Source: Cronobacter malonaticus LMG 23826
GTDB taxonomy: Bacteria; Pseudomonadota; Gammaproteobacteria; Enterobacterales; Enterobacteriaceae
DNA length: 64,000 nt
Assembly (NCBI RefSeq): GCF_001277215.2
Contig: NZ_CP013940.1
Coordinates: forward strand, 930,001-994,000
Direction: 5' to 3'
Shown one piece after another: positions 35,611-45,135 of the stretch. The notes beneath the pieces were generated by a model. It saw only the letters and a list, made by a program, of their open reading frames with translations, was not told the origin of the DNA and did not search any database. Each line of letters starts with the position of its first letter. The first letter of the stretch is position 1. The position numbers and the translations under genes were made by a program.

Positions 35611-36885
35611 GTGGCAAAAAACATTCAAGCCATCCGCGGCATGAACGATTACCTGCCGGGCGATACCGCCATCTGGCAGCGCATTGAAGGCACTCTCAAG
35701 CAGGTGCTCGGCAGCTACGGTTACAGCGAAATCCGTTTGCCGATTGTAGAGCAGACCCCGTTGTTCAAACGCGCTATCGGTGAAGTGACCGACGTGGTTG
35801 AAAAAGAGATGTATACCTTTGAGGACCGCAACGGCGACAGCCTGACCCTGCGTCCTGAAGGCACCGCGGGCTGCGTGCGCGCCGGCATCGAACATGGTCT
35901 GCTGTACAATCAGGAACAGCGCTTGTGGTACATCGGCCCGATGTTCCGTCACGAACGTCCGCAGAAAGGGCGTTACCGTCAGTTCCATCAGCTGGGTGCC
36001 GAAGTTTTTGGCCTGCAAGGCCCGGATATCGACGCCGAACTCATTATGCTGACGGCTCGCTGGTGGCGAGCGCTGGGCATCGCCGAGCACGTGTCGCTGG
36101 AGCTGAACTCTATCGGTTCGCTGGAAGCGCGTGCTAACTATCGCGATGCGCTGGTTGCCTTCCTTGAGCAGCACATCGATAAGCTTGATGAAGACTGCAA
36201 ACGCCGCATGTATTCGAACCCGCTGCGCGTGCTCGACTCCAAAAACCCGGACGTACAGGCGCTGTTAAACGACGCGCCAGCGCTCGGCGATTATCTGGAT
36301 GAAGAGTCCCGCGAACATTTCGCGGGCCTGTGCGCGTTCCTTGATGATGCCGGTATCGCTTATACGGTCAACCAGCGCCTCGTGCGCGGCCTCGACTACT
36401 ACAACCGCACCGTGTTTGAGTGGGTGACCACGAGCCTCGGCTCGCAGGGGACGGTGTGCGCGGGCGGTCGTTACGATGGTCTGGTTGAGCAGTTAGGCGG
36501 CCGCGCGACTCCGGCAGTGGGCTTCGCGATGGGCCTTGAGCGCCTCGTTTTACTCGTTCAGGCGGTTAATCCGGAATTTACGGCGGATCCTGTTGTCGAT
36601 ATATACCTGATTGCGTCCGGCAACGGCGCGCAGTCGGCGGCAATGCAACTGGCCGAGCGGGTTCGTGACGCGCTGCCGGGCTGCAAGCTGATGACCAACT
36701 ATGGCGGCGGCAACTTTAAGAAACAGTTCGCGCGTGCGGACAAATGGGGCGCACGCATCGCGCTGGTTCTTGGCGAGGACGAAGTCGCCAACCGTCAGGT
36801 TGTGGTGAAAGATTTGCGCTCAGGTGAGCAGCAGGCGCTTGCGCAAAGCGAGCTGGCCGCGCATCTGCAGACGCTGCTGGGCTGA
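35611..36885 (+). CDS. hisS: Histidyl-tRNA synthetase
   Basis: Class II synthetase of 424 residues charging tRNA-His. Class II motif 2 is [17 protein letters not shown] near 110-126; histidine-binding blocks [15 protein letters not shown] and [13 protein letters not shown] are near 257-295; motif 3 is [12 protein letters not shown]. The C-terminal anticodon-binding domain starts near 330. GTG is the start (35611), as E. coli HisS has the same N-terminus [16 protein letters not shown]. Confidence 0.97.
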   Translation: MAKNIQAIRGMNDYLPGDTAIWQRIEGTLKQVLGSYGYSEIRLPIVEQTPLFKRAIGEVTDVVEKEMYTFEDRNGDSLTLRPEGTAGCVRAGIEHGLLYNQEQRLWYIGPMFRHERPQKGRYRQFHQLGAEVFGLQGPDIDAELIMLTARWWRALGIAEHVSLELNSIGSLEARANYRDALVAFLEQHIDKLDEDCKRRMYSNPLRVLDSKNPDVQALLNDAPALGDYLDEESREHFAGLCAFLDDAGIAYTVNQRLVRGLDYYNRTVFEWVTTSLGSQGTVCAGGRYDGLVEQLGGRATPAVGFAMGLERLVLLVQAVNPEFTADPVVDIYLIASGNGAQSAAMQLAERVRDALPGCKLMTNYGGGNFKKQFARADKWGARIALVLGEDEVANRQVVVKDLRSGEQQALAQSELAAHLQTLLG

Positions 36886-36920
36886 TTTCCCGGCGATATA
36901 TCGTTAAGGAGAAGGACTGC

Positions 36921-37541
36921 GTGGAAATTTACGAGAACGAAAACGAGCAGCTCGACGCGGTAAAGCGTTTCTTTGCTGAAAATGGCAAAGCGCTGGCGGT
37001 GGGTGTGGTATTAGGGATTGGCGCGCTGGTCGGCTGGCGTTTCTGGAACGGTTCGCAGGTCGATTCCGCCCGTGAAGCTTCGCTGCATTATCAGAATGTA
37101 ATGACTGATGTGCGCGCAGACGATCCGAAAACCCTGAGCGCGGCGCAGCAGTTCGTCGCCCAGAATCAAAACAGCTACGGCGCGCTGGCCGCGCTGGAAC
37201 TGGCGCAGCGTTATGTGGATAAAAACGATCTCACCAACGCGGCGCAACAGTTACAAAAGGGCCTTGAGAACACGAAGGACGAGAATCTGCGCTCGCTGAT
37301 TAATCTGCGCCTGGCGCGCATTCAGATCCAGCAGAAACAGGCGGATGCCGCGCTGAAAACCCTGGAAAGCGTCAAAGGCGAAAACTGGTCGGCGATGGTG
37401 GCCGATCTGCGTGGCGATGCGCTGCTGAGCAAAGGTGATAAGCAGGGCGCGCGCGATGCCTGGAGCAAAGGGGCGGACGATAAAAATTCTCCGGCGCTTG
37501 GCGATATGATGCAGATGAAAATCAATAACTTGTCCATCTGA
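36921..37541 (+). CDS. yfgM: SecYEG-associated ancillary protein YfgM
   Basis: Inner-membrane protein (206 residues) with a cytoplasmic N-terminus (MEIYENENEQLDAVKRFFAENGK), one membrane helix about 23-42 and a periplasmic TPR-like domain. In E. coli it sits at the SecYEG translocon with PpiD and helps periplasmic chaperone hand-over. GTG start at 36921 with AAGGAGAAGG before it. Directly followed, 10 bases on, by bamB. Confidence 0.95.
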   Translation: MEIYENENEQLDAVKRFFAENGKALAVGVVLGIGALVGWRFWNGSQVDSAREASLHYQNVMTDVRADDPKTLSAAQQFVAQNQNSYGALAALELAQRYVDKNDLTNAAQQLQKGLENTKDENLRSLINLRLARIQIQQKQADAALKTLESVKGENWSAMVADLRGDALLSKGDKQGARDAWSKGADDKNSPALGDMMQMKINNLSI

Positions 37542-37551
37542 GAGGGACCCG

Positions 37552-38733
37552 ATGCAATTGCGTAAATTAGTTCTGCCAGCGATGCTTTCCGTCACGCTGT
37601 TAAGCGGTTGCTCACTGTTTAGCGGTGAAGAAGACGTGGTGAAAATGTCGCCGCTGCCGACCGTCGAAAACCAGTTCTCGCCGGAAGTGGCGTGGGATAC
37701 CTCCGTGGGCAGCGGGATTGGCGATTTTTATTCCAACCTGCACCCGGCGTTTCTTGATGGCAACGTCTACGCGGCCGATCGTCGCGGTACGGTGAAAGCC
37801 GTGAATTCGCAGGATGGCAAAGAAATCTGGAGCATCGATCTCTCTGAGAAAACCGGCTTCTTCTCCCGTAACCGCCCGGCGCTGCTCTCAGGCGGCCTGA
37901 CCGCGGTCGGCGCGCACGTTTACGTGGGCAGCGAAAAAGCGCAGGTTTACGCGCTGAATACGTCTGACGGCTCCATCGCCTGGCAGACCAAAGTGGCGGG
38001 CGAAGCGCTTTCCCGCCCGGTGGTCAGCGACGGCCTGGTGCTGATTCATACCAGCAACGGTATGCTGCAGGCGCTGAACGAAAGCGACGGTGCGATTAAG
38101 TGGACCGTCAACCTGGATATGCCGTCGCTCTCGCTGCGCGGCGAATCTGCACCGGCGTCGGCCTTTGGCGCAGCCATTGTCGGCGGTGATAACGGCCGCG
38201 TCAGCGCGGTGCTGATGCAGCGCGGCCAGATGATTTGGCAGCAGCGTATTTCGCAGGCGACAGGTGCGACCGAAATCGATCGTCTGAGCGACGTCGACAC
38301 AACGCCGGTTGTCGTCAACGGCGTGGTTTACGCATTGGCATATAACGGCAACCTGACCGCGCTGGATCTGCGCTCCGGTCAGATTATGTGGAAACGCGAG
38401 CTGGGCTCGGTGAATGATTTCATCGTTGATGGCGGGCGTATCTACCTGGTGGACCAGAGCGATAACGTGCTGGCGCTGAACGTGGAAGGCGGCGTAACGC
38501 TCTGGACACAGACGCAGTTGCTGCACCGTAATCTGACCGCGCCGGTGCTCTATAATGGATCGCTGGTGGTCGGCGACAGCGAAGGTTACCTGCACTGGAT
38601 GGACACCGATAACGGCCGTTTCGTGGCTCAGCAAAAAGTGGACAGCTCCGGCTTCCAGACCGAGCCGGTCGTGGCGGATAACAAGATCCTTATCCAGGCC
38701 AAAGACGGTACGCTTTACGCGATTACGCGTTAA
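37552..38733 (+). CDS. bamB: Outer-membrane assembly lipoprotein BamB
   Basis: Eight-bladed beta-propeller lipoprotein of the BAM complex that helps BamA insert outer-membrane proteins. 393 residues. The lipobox LLSGC puts the lipidated Cys at 20; Ser at +2 permits transport to the outer membrane. Repeated PQQ-like blades are visible (GTVKAVNSQDGKEIWSIDL, GNLTALDLRSGQIMWKREL, DNVLALNVEGGVTLWTQ). Between yfgM and der, as in E. coli; a terminator follows. Confidence 0.97.
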   Translation: MQLRKLVLPAMLSVTLLSGCSLFSGEEDVVKMSPLPTVENQFSPEVAWDTSVGSGIGDFYSNLHPAFLDGNVYAADRRGTVKAVNSQDGKEIWSIDLSEKTGFFSRNRPALLSGGLTAVGAHVYVGSEKAQVYALNTSDGSIAWQTKVAGEALSRPVVSDGLVLIHTSNGMLQALNESDGAIKWTVNLDMPSLSLRGESAPASAFGAAIVGGDNGRVSAVLMQRGQMIWQQRISQATGATEIDRLSDVDTTPVVVNGVVYALAYNGNLTALDLRSGQIMWKRELGSVNDFIVDGGRIYLVDQSDNVLALNVEGGVTLWTQTQLLHRNLTAPVLYNGSLVVGDSEGYLHWMDTDNGRFVAQQKVDSSGFQTEPVVADNKILIQAKDGTLYAITR

Positions 38734-38754
38734 CAGACAGGCGTAGCACAGCTA

Positions 38755-38794
38755 AAACGGCTCCTGATTATCGCAGGGGCCGTTTCCTGTTTTC
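38755..38794 (+). terminator. Terminator between bamB and der
   Basis: Twelve-base stem AAACGGCTCCTG / CAGGGGCCGTTT with one G-T pair and a 7-base loop, then CCTGTTTTC. Confidence 0.75.
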
Positions 38795-38853
38795 TGAAGC
38801 CCGTGGATTTTCTGCGGGTTTAACAATGATTTATCAGTAATGAGGCTTTAAGA

Positions 38854-40332
38854 ATGATACCTGTGGTCGCGCTGGTCGGGCGCCCTAACGTCGGAAAATC
38901 CACGTTGTTCAACCGTTTAACCCGCACCCGGGATGCGCTGGTAGCGGATTTCCCGGGGCTGACGCGTGACCGCAAATATGGTCGTGCCGAAGTGGAAGGA
39001 CGTGAATTTATCTGTATCGATACCGGCGGTATCGACGGCTCGGAAGAGGGCGTGGAAACCCGCATGGCGGAACAGTCGCTGCTGGCGATTGAAGAAGCCG
39101 ATGTGGTGCTTTTCATGGTGGATGCCCGCGCTGGCCTGATGCCGGCGGATGAGGCCATCGCCAAACATCTGCGCAGCCGCCAGAAACCGACCTTCCTGGT
39201 CGCCAACAAAACCGATGGTCTCGATCCGGATCAGGCGGTCTCGGATTTCTACTCGCTTGGCCTGGGTGAAATTCATCCGATTGCGGCTTCTCACGGCCGC
39301 GGCGTGACGTCACTGCTGGAGCATGTGCTAGTGCCGTGGATGGACGATGTCGATCCGCCGGAAGAAGTGGATGAAGAAGCCGAATACTGGGCGCAGTTTG
39401 AAGCCGAGCAGAACGGTGAACTCGTCGAAGAAGAAGAGGACGATTTCAACCCGCAGGATCTGCCGATTAAACTGGCTATTGTTGGTCGTCCGAACGTAGG
39501 TAAGTCCACACTTACCAACCGTATTCTGGGCGAAGACCGCGTTGTGGTCTTTGACATGCCGGGCACTACGCGCGACAGCATCTACATTCCGATGGAGCGT
39601 GACGGACGCGAGTTTGTTCTCATCGATACCGCGGGTGTGCGTAAACGCGGCAAAATTACCGATGTGGTAGAGAAATTCTCGGTTATCAAAACGCTGCAGG
39701 CGATTGAAGACGCCAACGTGGTGCTGCTGGTTATTGATGCGCGTGAAGGCATTTCCGATCAGGATCTCTCGCTGCTGGGCTTTATTCTCAACAGCGGCCG
39801 CTCGCTGGTTATCGTCGTCAACAAGTGGGACGGCCTGAGCCAGGAAGTGAAAGAGGAAGTAAAAGAGACGCTGGATTACCGTCTCGGCTTTATCGACTTC
39901 GCCCGCGTACACTTCATCTCCGCGCTGCACGGCAGCGGCGTTGGCAACCTGTTTGAATCGGTACGCGAAGCTTATGACAGCTCCACGCGCCGTGTCAGCA
40001 CAGCGCTGCTGACCCGCATCATGAAAATGGCGGAAGAAGACCATCAGCCGCCGATGGTACGTGGCCGCCGCGTGAAGCTGAAGTATGCGCATGCGGGCGG
40101 TTATAACCCGCCGATTGTGGTGATTCACGGCACTCAGGTGAAAGACCTGCCGGATTCCTACAAGCGTTATCTGATGAACTACTTCCGCAAATCGCTGGAT
40201 GTGATGGGCACGCCGATTCGCATTCAGTTTAAGGAAGGCGCGAACCCGTTCGCCAACAAGCGCAACACGCTGACGCCAAACCAGCTGCGTAAGCGTAAAC
40301 GCCTGATTAAGCACATCAAGAAAAGTAAATAA
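38854..40332 (+). CDS. der: Ribosome-assembly GTPase Der (EngA)
   Basis: Essential tandem-GTPase needed for 50S maturation. 492 residues. Two complete G domains: first GRPNVGKST near residue 9 with NKTDGLD near 118; second GRPNVGKST near 210 with [10 protein letters not shown] and NKWDGLS near 320. An acidic linker ([11 protein letters not shown]) joins them and a KH-like C-terminal domain ends in the basic [14 protein letters not shown]. Standalone unit between two terminators. Confidence 0.98.
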   Translation: MIPVVALVGRPNVGKSTLFNRLTRTRDALVADFPGLTRDRKYGRAEVEGREFICIDTGGIDGSEEGVETRMAEQSLLAIEEADVVLFMVDARAGLMPADEAIAKHLRSRQKPTFLVANKTDGLDPDQAVSDFYSLGLGEIHPIAASHGRGVTSLLEHVLVPWMDDVDPPEEVDEEAEYWAQFEAEQNGELVEEEEDDFNPQDLPIKLAIVGRPNVGKSTLTNRILGEDRVVVFDMPGTTRDSIYIPMERDGREFVLIDTAGVRKRGKITDVVEKFSVIKTLQAIEDANVVLLVIDAREGISDQDLSLLGFILNSGRSLVIVVNKWDGLSQEVKEEVKETLDYRLGFIDFARVHFISALHGSGVGNLFESVREAYDSSTRRVSTALLTRIMKMAEEDHQPPMVRGRRVKLKYAHAGGYNPPIVVIHGTQVKDLPDSYKRYLMNYFRKSLDVMGTPIRIQFKEGANPFANKRNTLTPNQLRKRKRLIKHIKKSK

Positions 40333-40336
40333 CCGA

Positions 40337-40369
40337 AGCGGGAGTCATCATGACTCCCGCTGTGTTTTT
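40337..40369 (+). terminator. Terminator between der and yfgJ
   Basis: Perfect 11-bp stem AGCGGGAGTCA / TGACTCCCGCT with a TCA loop, followed by TGTGTTTTTA. Confidence 0.85.
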
Positions 40370-40382
40370 AAGGAGGTCTCAC

Positions 40383-40604
40383 GTGGAATTACGTTGTCCG
40401 AACTGTCAGAACGATCTTGAACAAAGCGAGCACGGCGCGCACTGTGCTGTCTGCCATCAGGATTACCAGGTCGAGGCGCGCTGCCCGGAGTGCCATCAGC
40501 CGCTGGAAGTACTGAAAGCGTGTGGCGCGGTGGACTATTTCTGCCGTAACGGCCACGGTCTGATTTCCCGTAAACGCGTGGAATTTACGCTGCAGGCGCA
40601 CTAG
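40383..40604 (+). CDS. yfgJ: Zinc-ribbon protein YfgJ
   Basis: Small 73-residue protein with three CxxC pairs (CPNC, CAVC, CPEC) and a fourth Cys, typical of double zinc ribbons; matches E. coli YfgJ, of unknown function. GTG start at 40383 (VELRCPNCQNDLEQ) has an excellent AAGGAGG six bases upstream. The frame's earlier ATG at 40350 sits in the loop of the der terminator and is rejected. Its TAG stop overlaps that of the convergent emfourin-like gene within one CTAG. Confidence 0.9.
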   Translation: MELRCPNCQNDLEQSEHGAHCAVCHQDYQVEARCPECHQPLEVLKACGAVDYFCRNGHGLISRKRVEFTLQAH

Positions 40605-40951
40605 TCGCAGATGCAGTCTTCGCCGTTTTTCCACAGCTCGCGTAGCCCTTCCGGCGCGGCGTTTTCCGGCACCAGCAGAACGATGTCGGCGTAGCCCGCC
40701 TGATTATGCTGCGTCCAGAGGATCTGGATGCGGAAGTAGCGCTGATCGCCGCGCCCGGGCGAATCGGCCTGTCCGGGCGGGAACGCCTCGGGCAGAGCCT
40801 GATGCAGAATATCGATAAGCCGTTGACGCTGCTGTGCGTTTAACTCAGCGACGGCGATGCGCCGCTGACCGGCCAGGCGTGGCATATACGCCACGCCGCC
40901 TTCACGCGCCAGCTCCACGACGGCGTCATCCGTCAGATCTGGCAAATCCAT
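40601..40951 (-). CDS. Emfourin-like protealysin inhibitor
   Basis: A 116-residue acidic cytoplasmic-looking protein, no signal peptide. It follows the metalloprotease gene with a one-base overlap (TGATG at 40951). Gene order and size fit emfourin, the M4-protease inhibitor encoded with protealysin in Serratia; I cannot verify sequence identity. Blocks seen are LAREGGVAYMPRLAGQRRI near 14 and DQRYFRIQILWTQHN near 72. It would protect the cell from its own protease. Start at ATG 40951; an in-frame ATG at 40975 gives an N-terminal extension within the protease gene. Confidence 0.78.
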   Translation of the reverse strand: MDLPDLTDDAVVELAREGGVAYMPRLAGQRRIAVAELNAQQRQRLIDILHQALPEAFPPGQADSPGRGDQRYFRIQILWTQHNQAGYADIVLLVPENAAPEGLRELWKNGEDCICD

Positions 40952-41976
40952 CACAACACCCCTGTGGTTTTCCACGCCTGTTCAATCGCCTTCGCCACGC
41001 TGTCGCCGGAGCGTTTACGCCCATGCTCGATAGTCAGCTTTGCGAAGCTGGCAAAATCCGCATTTTGCGAGAGTGAGCGGTCACAAACCGTGTCATACCA
41101 CGCATAACCGGCTTTTTCCCAGGCGTAACCGCCGATGGCTGTCGCTGCGAGATAAAACGCGCGGTTCGGAATGCCGGAGTTAATATGCACGCCGCCGTTA
41201 TCCTCGCGGGTTTTCACATAGTCTCTCATGTGGCCGGGCTGCGGATCTTTACCGAGCAGCGGGTCGTCATACGCGGTGCCAGGCTCTGACATCGAGCGCA
41301 GCCCTTTGCCGTTGATGCCTTCCGCCAGCAGCCCTTCGCCGATGATCCAGTCCGCCTGATCTGCCGTCTGCTGGCGCTGATATTGTTTCACCAGCGAGCC
41401 GAAGACGTCAGAAAGCGATTCGTTGAGCGCGCCGGCCTGCTCGAAGTAAATAAGCCCGGCTTCGGTTTCCGTCACGCCGTGGCTAAGCTCATGGCCCACC
41501 ACGTCAATGGCGATAGTAAAGCGATTAAATATTTCGCCATCGCCGTCGCCAAAGACCATCTGCTGGCCGTTCCAGAAGGCGTTCTGGTATTCCTGTCCGT
41601 AATGGACCGTACCGCTGAGCACGAGGCCTTTGTTGTCGAGCGAATCGCGCTTATACGCTTTCCAGAAGAAATCGTGCGTCACGCCCAGATAGTCGTAGGC
41701 TTCGTCCACGGCGACGTCGCCGTTGGATGGCGCGCCTTCGCGGCGCACAAGCTCGCCTGGCAGCGTTTCGCGGTTCTGCGCGTCATAGATATCGCGCTCC
41801 AGCTTGCCTTTGGCAGAGACGTGCGCGGCAGCGGTCTCTTTGGGCTGATGCGCCATCAGGGTCTGGACGTGGGTGAGAGTCTGGCGCGCTTTCTGCTGCT
41901 GTGGCTCTGAGCCATGATCGATAATACGGCGCAGGATGTACGGGGGAATAACGGTTGGATAACGTGACTGGTTCAT
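40951..41976 (-). CDS. zpx: Protealysin-like zinc metalloprotease (M4 family)
   Basis: Thermolysin-family protease of exactly 341 residues from ATG 41976 (AAGGAGACCCTA upstream). The short propeptide (about 50 residues, with PPYILRRI) and lack of signal peptide mark the protealysin group. Zinc ligands His162 and His166 (HELSH) and Glu186 (ALNESLSD), catalytic Glu163 and His264 (GGVHINSG). The size matches the zinc metalloprotease zpx described from Cronobacter, so the symbol is by family and size, not by search. Possible roles are in host-cell or bacterial protein degradation. Overlaps the inhibitor gene by one base. The xseA gene is 82 bases upstream. Confidence 0.88.
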   Translation of the reverse strand: MNQSRYPTVIPPYILRRIIDHGSEPQQQKARQTLTHVQTLMAHQPKETAAAHVSAKGKLERDIYDAQNRETLPGELVRREGAPSNGDVAVDEAYDYLGVTHDFFWKAYKRDSLDNKGLVLSGTVHYGQEYQNAFWNGQQMVFGDGDGEIFNRFTIAIDVVGHELSHGVTETEAGLIYFEQAGALNESLSDVFGSLVKQYQRQQTADQADWIIGEGLLAEGINGKGLRSMSEPGTAYDDPLLGKDPQPGHMRDYVKTREDNGGVHINSGIPNRAFYLAATAIGGYAWEKAGYAWYDTVCDRSLSQNADFASFAKLTIEHGRKRSGDSVAKAIEQAWKTTGVL

Positions 41977-42058
41977 TAGGGTCTCCTTACACGGCAAGTG
42001 CCGTTGAAAAAACCAACACTTGCAGTATAGTTCGCGACCAGCCCGGTGCTCCTGAGGT

Positions 42059-43432
42059 TTATCCGGTTTTCTTTTTGCGCGTTTTTTTGGCGGGCGTAAT
42101 CAGGCGGACTTCGCTTTCCACCCAGCCGTCGGCAAGCCGCGTAGTCAGCGTATCGCCGGGCTGCACCTGCTTCGTCGCTTTCAGTACGTTGCCATCCTGT
42201 GCCGTGGTGACGCTGTAGCCGCGTGCGAGCGTCGCGAGCGGGCTGACGGCTTCCAGGTGTGTGATGGCGTTGCCGAAGCGCTCACGCGTGTGGCTAAGGC
42301 GGGCCGCGACAATCTGCCCGAGGCGATATTCCAGCTGCTGAACGCGGGCCGAGGCGCGATGCAGGCGCGGCAACGGCTGCTGCTGGTTCAGGCGTTGCAT
42401 CAGGCGGGTCTGACGCTGCGTTGCCTGGCGCATCCGGCTGTCCAGCGCGTTGTCCATACGCTGGCGCAGGCGCATCAACAGCGTTTGCTGGCGGGCAAGA
42501 CGTAACTGCGGGTGTTGCTGCTCAAGGCGGTGATGCAGGCGCGTAAAGCGCTGCTGGCGGTTAGCCAGCGAGTAATCCATCGCCATTTCCAGACGCTGCT
42601 GTAATGCCTGCACCTGACGCAGCAGTTCAAGCTGGTTGCGGCTGACGATCTCGGCGGCGGCAGACGGCGTCGGCGCGCGCAGATCCGCGACGAAATCGGC
42701 AATAGTGACGTCGGTTTCATGGCCGACCGCGCTGACGACCGGAATGCGGCTTGCGAAAATCGCCCGCGCGACGCGCTCGTCGTTAAAGCTCCATAAATCT
42801 TCCAGCGAGCCGCCGCCGCGCCCGACGATTAACACGTCGCATTCGTCACGCAGGTTGGCAAGCTCAATGGCGCGCACAATCTGTGCAGGCGCGTCGTCGC
42901 CCTGTACCGCTGTGGGGTAGATAACCACCGGCAGCGACGGATCGCGACGGCGTAAGACATTCAGCACATCATGCAGCGCCGCGCCGGTTTTCGACGTAAT
43001 CACGCCCACCTGGCGCGCCGGGGAGGGCAGCGGCTTTTTCAGCGCCGGATCGAATAACCCTTCGGTGGCGAGCTGCTGCTTGAGCTGTTCATAGCGCTGT
43101 TGCAACAGGCCTTCACCGGCAGGCTGCATGCTTTCGACGATGATTTGATAGTCGCCGCGCGGCTCGTAGAGGGTGATATTGGCGCGCACCAGTACCTGCT
43201 GACCGTGCTGCGGCCGAAACGTCACGCGGCGGTTGCTGTTGCGGAACATCGCACAGCGCACCTGGGCGGTGTCGTCTTTCAGCGTAAAGTACCAGTGACC
43301 GGACGCGGGCTGGGTGAAGTTAGAGATTTCGCCGCTGATCCAGACCTGGCCCATCTCCTGCTCAAGCAGCAGACGCACGCTCTGGTTAAGGCGGCTGACG
43401 GTAAAAATTGAGGGTGTCTGAGTAAGCGGCAT
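42059..43432 (-). CDS. xseA: Exodeoxyribonuclease VII large subunit
   Basis: Large subunit of the ssDNA-degrading ExoVII, partnered by XseB encoded elsewhere. 457 residues (456 in E. coli). N-terminal OB-fold ([36 protein letters not shown]), catalytic domain with [14 protein letters not shown] and [18 protein letters not shown], a long coiled coil (about 250-400, rich in Gln/Arg) and a basic tail KKTRKKKTG. Divergent from guaB. Confidence 0.96.
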   Translation of the reverse strand: MPLTQTPSIFTVSRLNQSVRLLLEQEMGQVWISGEISNFTQPASGHWYFTLKDDTAQVRCAMFRNSNRRVTFRPQHGQQVLVRANITLYEPRGDYQIIVESMQPAGEGLLQQRYEQLKQQLATEGLFDPALKKPLPSPARQVGVITSKTGAALHDVLNVLRRRDPSLPVVIYPTAVQGDDAPAQIVRAIELANLRDECDVLIVGRGGGSLEDLWSFNDERVARAIFASRIPVVSAVGHETDVTIADFVADLRAPTPSAAAEIVSRNQLELLRQVQALQQRLEMAMDYSLANRQQRFTRLHHRLEQQHPQLRLARQQTLLMRLRQRMDNALDSRMRQATQRQTRLMQRLNQQQPLPRLHRASARVQQLEYRLGQIVAARLSHTRERFGNAITHLEAVSPLATLARGYSVTTAQDGNVLKATKQVQPGDTLTTRLADGWVESEVRLITPAKKTRKKKTG

Positions 43433-43544
43433 GTGAGCTGGATCAAATTTTAAATCAGCGGGTTATTCAATCGATAGTAACCTGCGCGCAGGCCAGCGCA
43501 ACCTTTTTTCGCAAAAAAATGTAGAAGCAATCGGTTACGCTCTG

Positions 43545-43550
43545 TATAAT
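43545..43550 (+). promoter_or_regulatory. Predicted guaB promoter -10 element
   Basis: TATAAT, 53 bases before the guaB ATG, followed by a GCCGCGGC palindrome near the expected start site. The -35 (TAGAAG-like, 17 bases up) is poor, which fits a regulated stringent-type promoter. Confidence 0.55.
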
Positions 43551-43602
43551 GCCGCGGCAATATTTTATCTGTTCTCATTCACCCCAGGTTGAGATATTGC
43601 CC

Positions 43603-45069
43603 ATGCTACGTATCGCTAAAGAAGCACTGACGTTTGACGACGTCCTCCTCGTTCCCGCTCACTCTACCGTTCTGCCGAACACCGCAGATCTCAGCACGCA
43701 ACTGACCAAAACCATCCGCCTGAACATCCCGATGCTTTCAGCGGCGATGGATACCGTCACGGAAGCGCGTCTGGCGATTGCCCTGGCGCAGGAAGGCGGC
43801 ATCGGCTTTATCCACAAAAACATGTCTATTGAGCGCCAGGCAGAAGAAGTTCGCCGCGTGAAAAAACATGAATCCGGCGTCGTGACTGACCCGCAGACTG
43901 TTCTGCCGACCACCACCCTGCGTGAAGTGAAAGAGCTGACCGAGCGCAACGGCTTTGCAGGCTACCCGGTTGTGACCGAAGAGAACGAACTGGTGGGTAT
44001 CATCACCGGCCGCGACGTGCGCTTCGTGACCGATCTGAACCAGCCGGTCAGCGTTTACATGACGCCGAAAGCGCGTCTGGTGACCGTTCGCGAAGGCGAA
44101 TCCCGCGACGTCGTGCTGGCGAAAATGCACGAAAAGCGCGTTGAGAAGGCGCTGGTTGTGGATGAGAGCTTCCACCTGCGCGGCATGATTACCGTAAAAG
44201 ATTTCCAGAAAGCCGAACGTAAACCGAACGCCTGTAAAGACGAGCAGGGCCGTCTGCGCGTGGGCGCGGCGGTGGGCGCGGGCGCCGGTAACGAAGAGCG
44301 TGTTGACGCGCTGGTTGCCGCAGGCGTTGACGTGCTGCTGATTGACTCCTCCCACGGCCACTCCGAAGGCGTGCTGCAGCGCATTCGCGAAACCCGTGCG
44401 AAATACCCGGATCTGCAAATCATCGGCGGTAACGTTGCGACGGCCGCAGGCGCGAAAGCCCTGGCGGATGCGGGCGTCAGCGCGGTGAAAGTGGGTATCG
44501 GTCCTGGCTCCATCTGTACCACCCGTATCGTCACCGGCGTGGGCGTACCGCAGATCACCGCCGTGGCGGACGCGGTAGAAGCGCTGGAAGGCACCGGCAT
44601 TCCGGTAATCGCTGACGGCGGCATTCGTTTCTCGGGCGATATCGCCAAAGCGATCGCGGCGGGCGCAAGCGTCGTGATGGTTGGCTCTATGCTGGCTGGT
44701 ACGGATGAATCCCCGGGTGAAATCGAGCTGTACCAGGGCCGTGCGTATAAATCCTATCGCGGCATGGGCTCGCTCGGCGCGATGTCCAAAGGCTCTTCCG
44801 ACCGCTACTTCCAGACTGATAACGCCGCTGACAAGCTGGTGCCGGAAGGCATCGAAGGCCGCGTGGCGTATAAAGGCCGTCTGAAAGAGATTATTCACCA
44901 ACAGATGGGCGGTCTGCGCTCCTGCATGGGGCTGACCGGCTGCGCCACGATCGACGAGCTGCGTACCAAAGCGGAATTCGTGCGCATCAGCGGCGCGGGC
45001 ATTCAGGAAAGCCACGTTCACGATGTGACCATCACTAAAGAGTCTCCGAACTACCGTATGGGTTCTTAA
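43603..45069 (+). CDS. guaB: IMP dehydrogenase GuaB
   Basis: Oxidises IMP to XMP with NAD, the committed step to guanine nucleotides. 488 residues from ATG 43603 ([16 protein letters not shown]), as in E. coli; the open frame from 43549 adds 18 residues over the promoter. CBS pair at about 93-200, catalytic Cys in [11 protein letters not shown] (about 305), and [13 protein letters not shown] and the flap KGSSDRYFQ are intact. First gene of guaBA, 66 bases upstream of guaA. Confidence 0.98.
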   Translation: MLRIAKEALTFDDVLLVPAHSTVLPNTADLSTQLTKTIRLNIPMLSAAMDTVTEARLAIALAQEGGIGFIHKNMSIERQAEEVRRVKKHESGVVTDPQTVLPTTTLREVKELTERNGFAGYPVVTEENELVGIITGRDVRFVTDLNQPVSVYMTPKARLVTVREGESRDVVLAKMHEKRVEKALVVDESFHLRGMITVKDFQKAERKPNACKDEQGRLRVGAAVGAGAGNEERVDALVAAGVDVLLIDSSHGHSEGVLQRIRETRAKYPDLQIIGGNVATAAGAKALADAGVSAVKVGIGPGSICTTRIVTGVGVPQITAVADAVEALEGTGIPVIADGGIRFSGDIAKAIAAGASVVMVGSMLAGTDESPGEIELYQGRAYKSYRGMGSLGAMSKGSSDRYFQTDNAADKLVPEGIEGRVAYKGRLKEIIHQQMGGLRSCMGLTGCATIDELRTKAEFVRISGAGIQESHVHDVTITKESPNYRMGS

Positions 45070-45077
45070 TTTTCTTC

Positions 45078-45106
45078 GCCCGGCGTTCGCGCCGGGCGTT
45101 TACTTT
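45078..45106 (+). terminator. Intra-operon hairpin between guaB and guaA
   Basis: GCCCGGCG-TTCG-CGCCGGGC followed by GTTTACTTT. A TTCG tetraloop makes it very stable; it may partly attenuate guaA or protect guaB mRNA. Confidence 0.6.
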
Positions 45107-45135
45107 GTATCAGCTACTTTCTGGAAAACGCGTCA

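Noticed and set aside
40350..40382. ATG extension of yfgJ
   Set aside because: The ATG is in the loop of the der terminator; GTG at 40383 has a strong ribosome-binding site and matches E. coli.
43490..43520. PurR box before guaB
   Set aside because: GCGCAACCTTTTTTCG has only about ten of fifteen consensus matches, too weak to list as a site.
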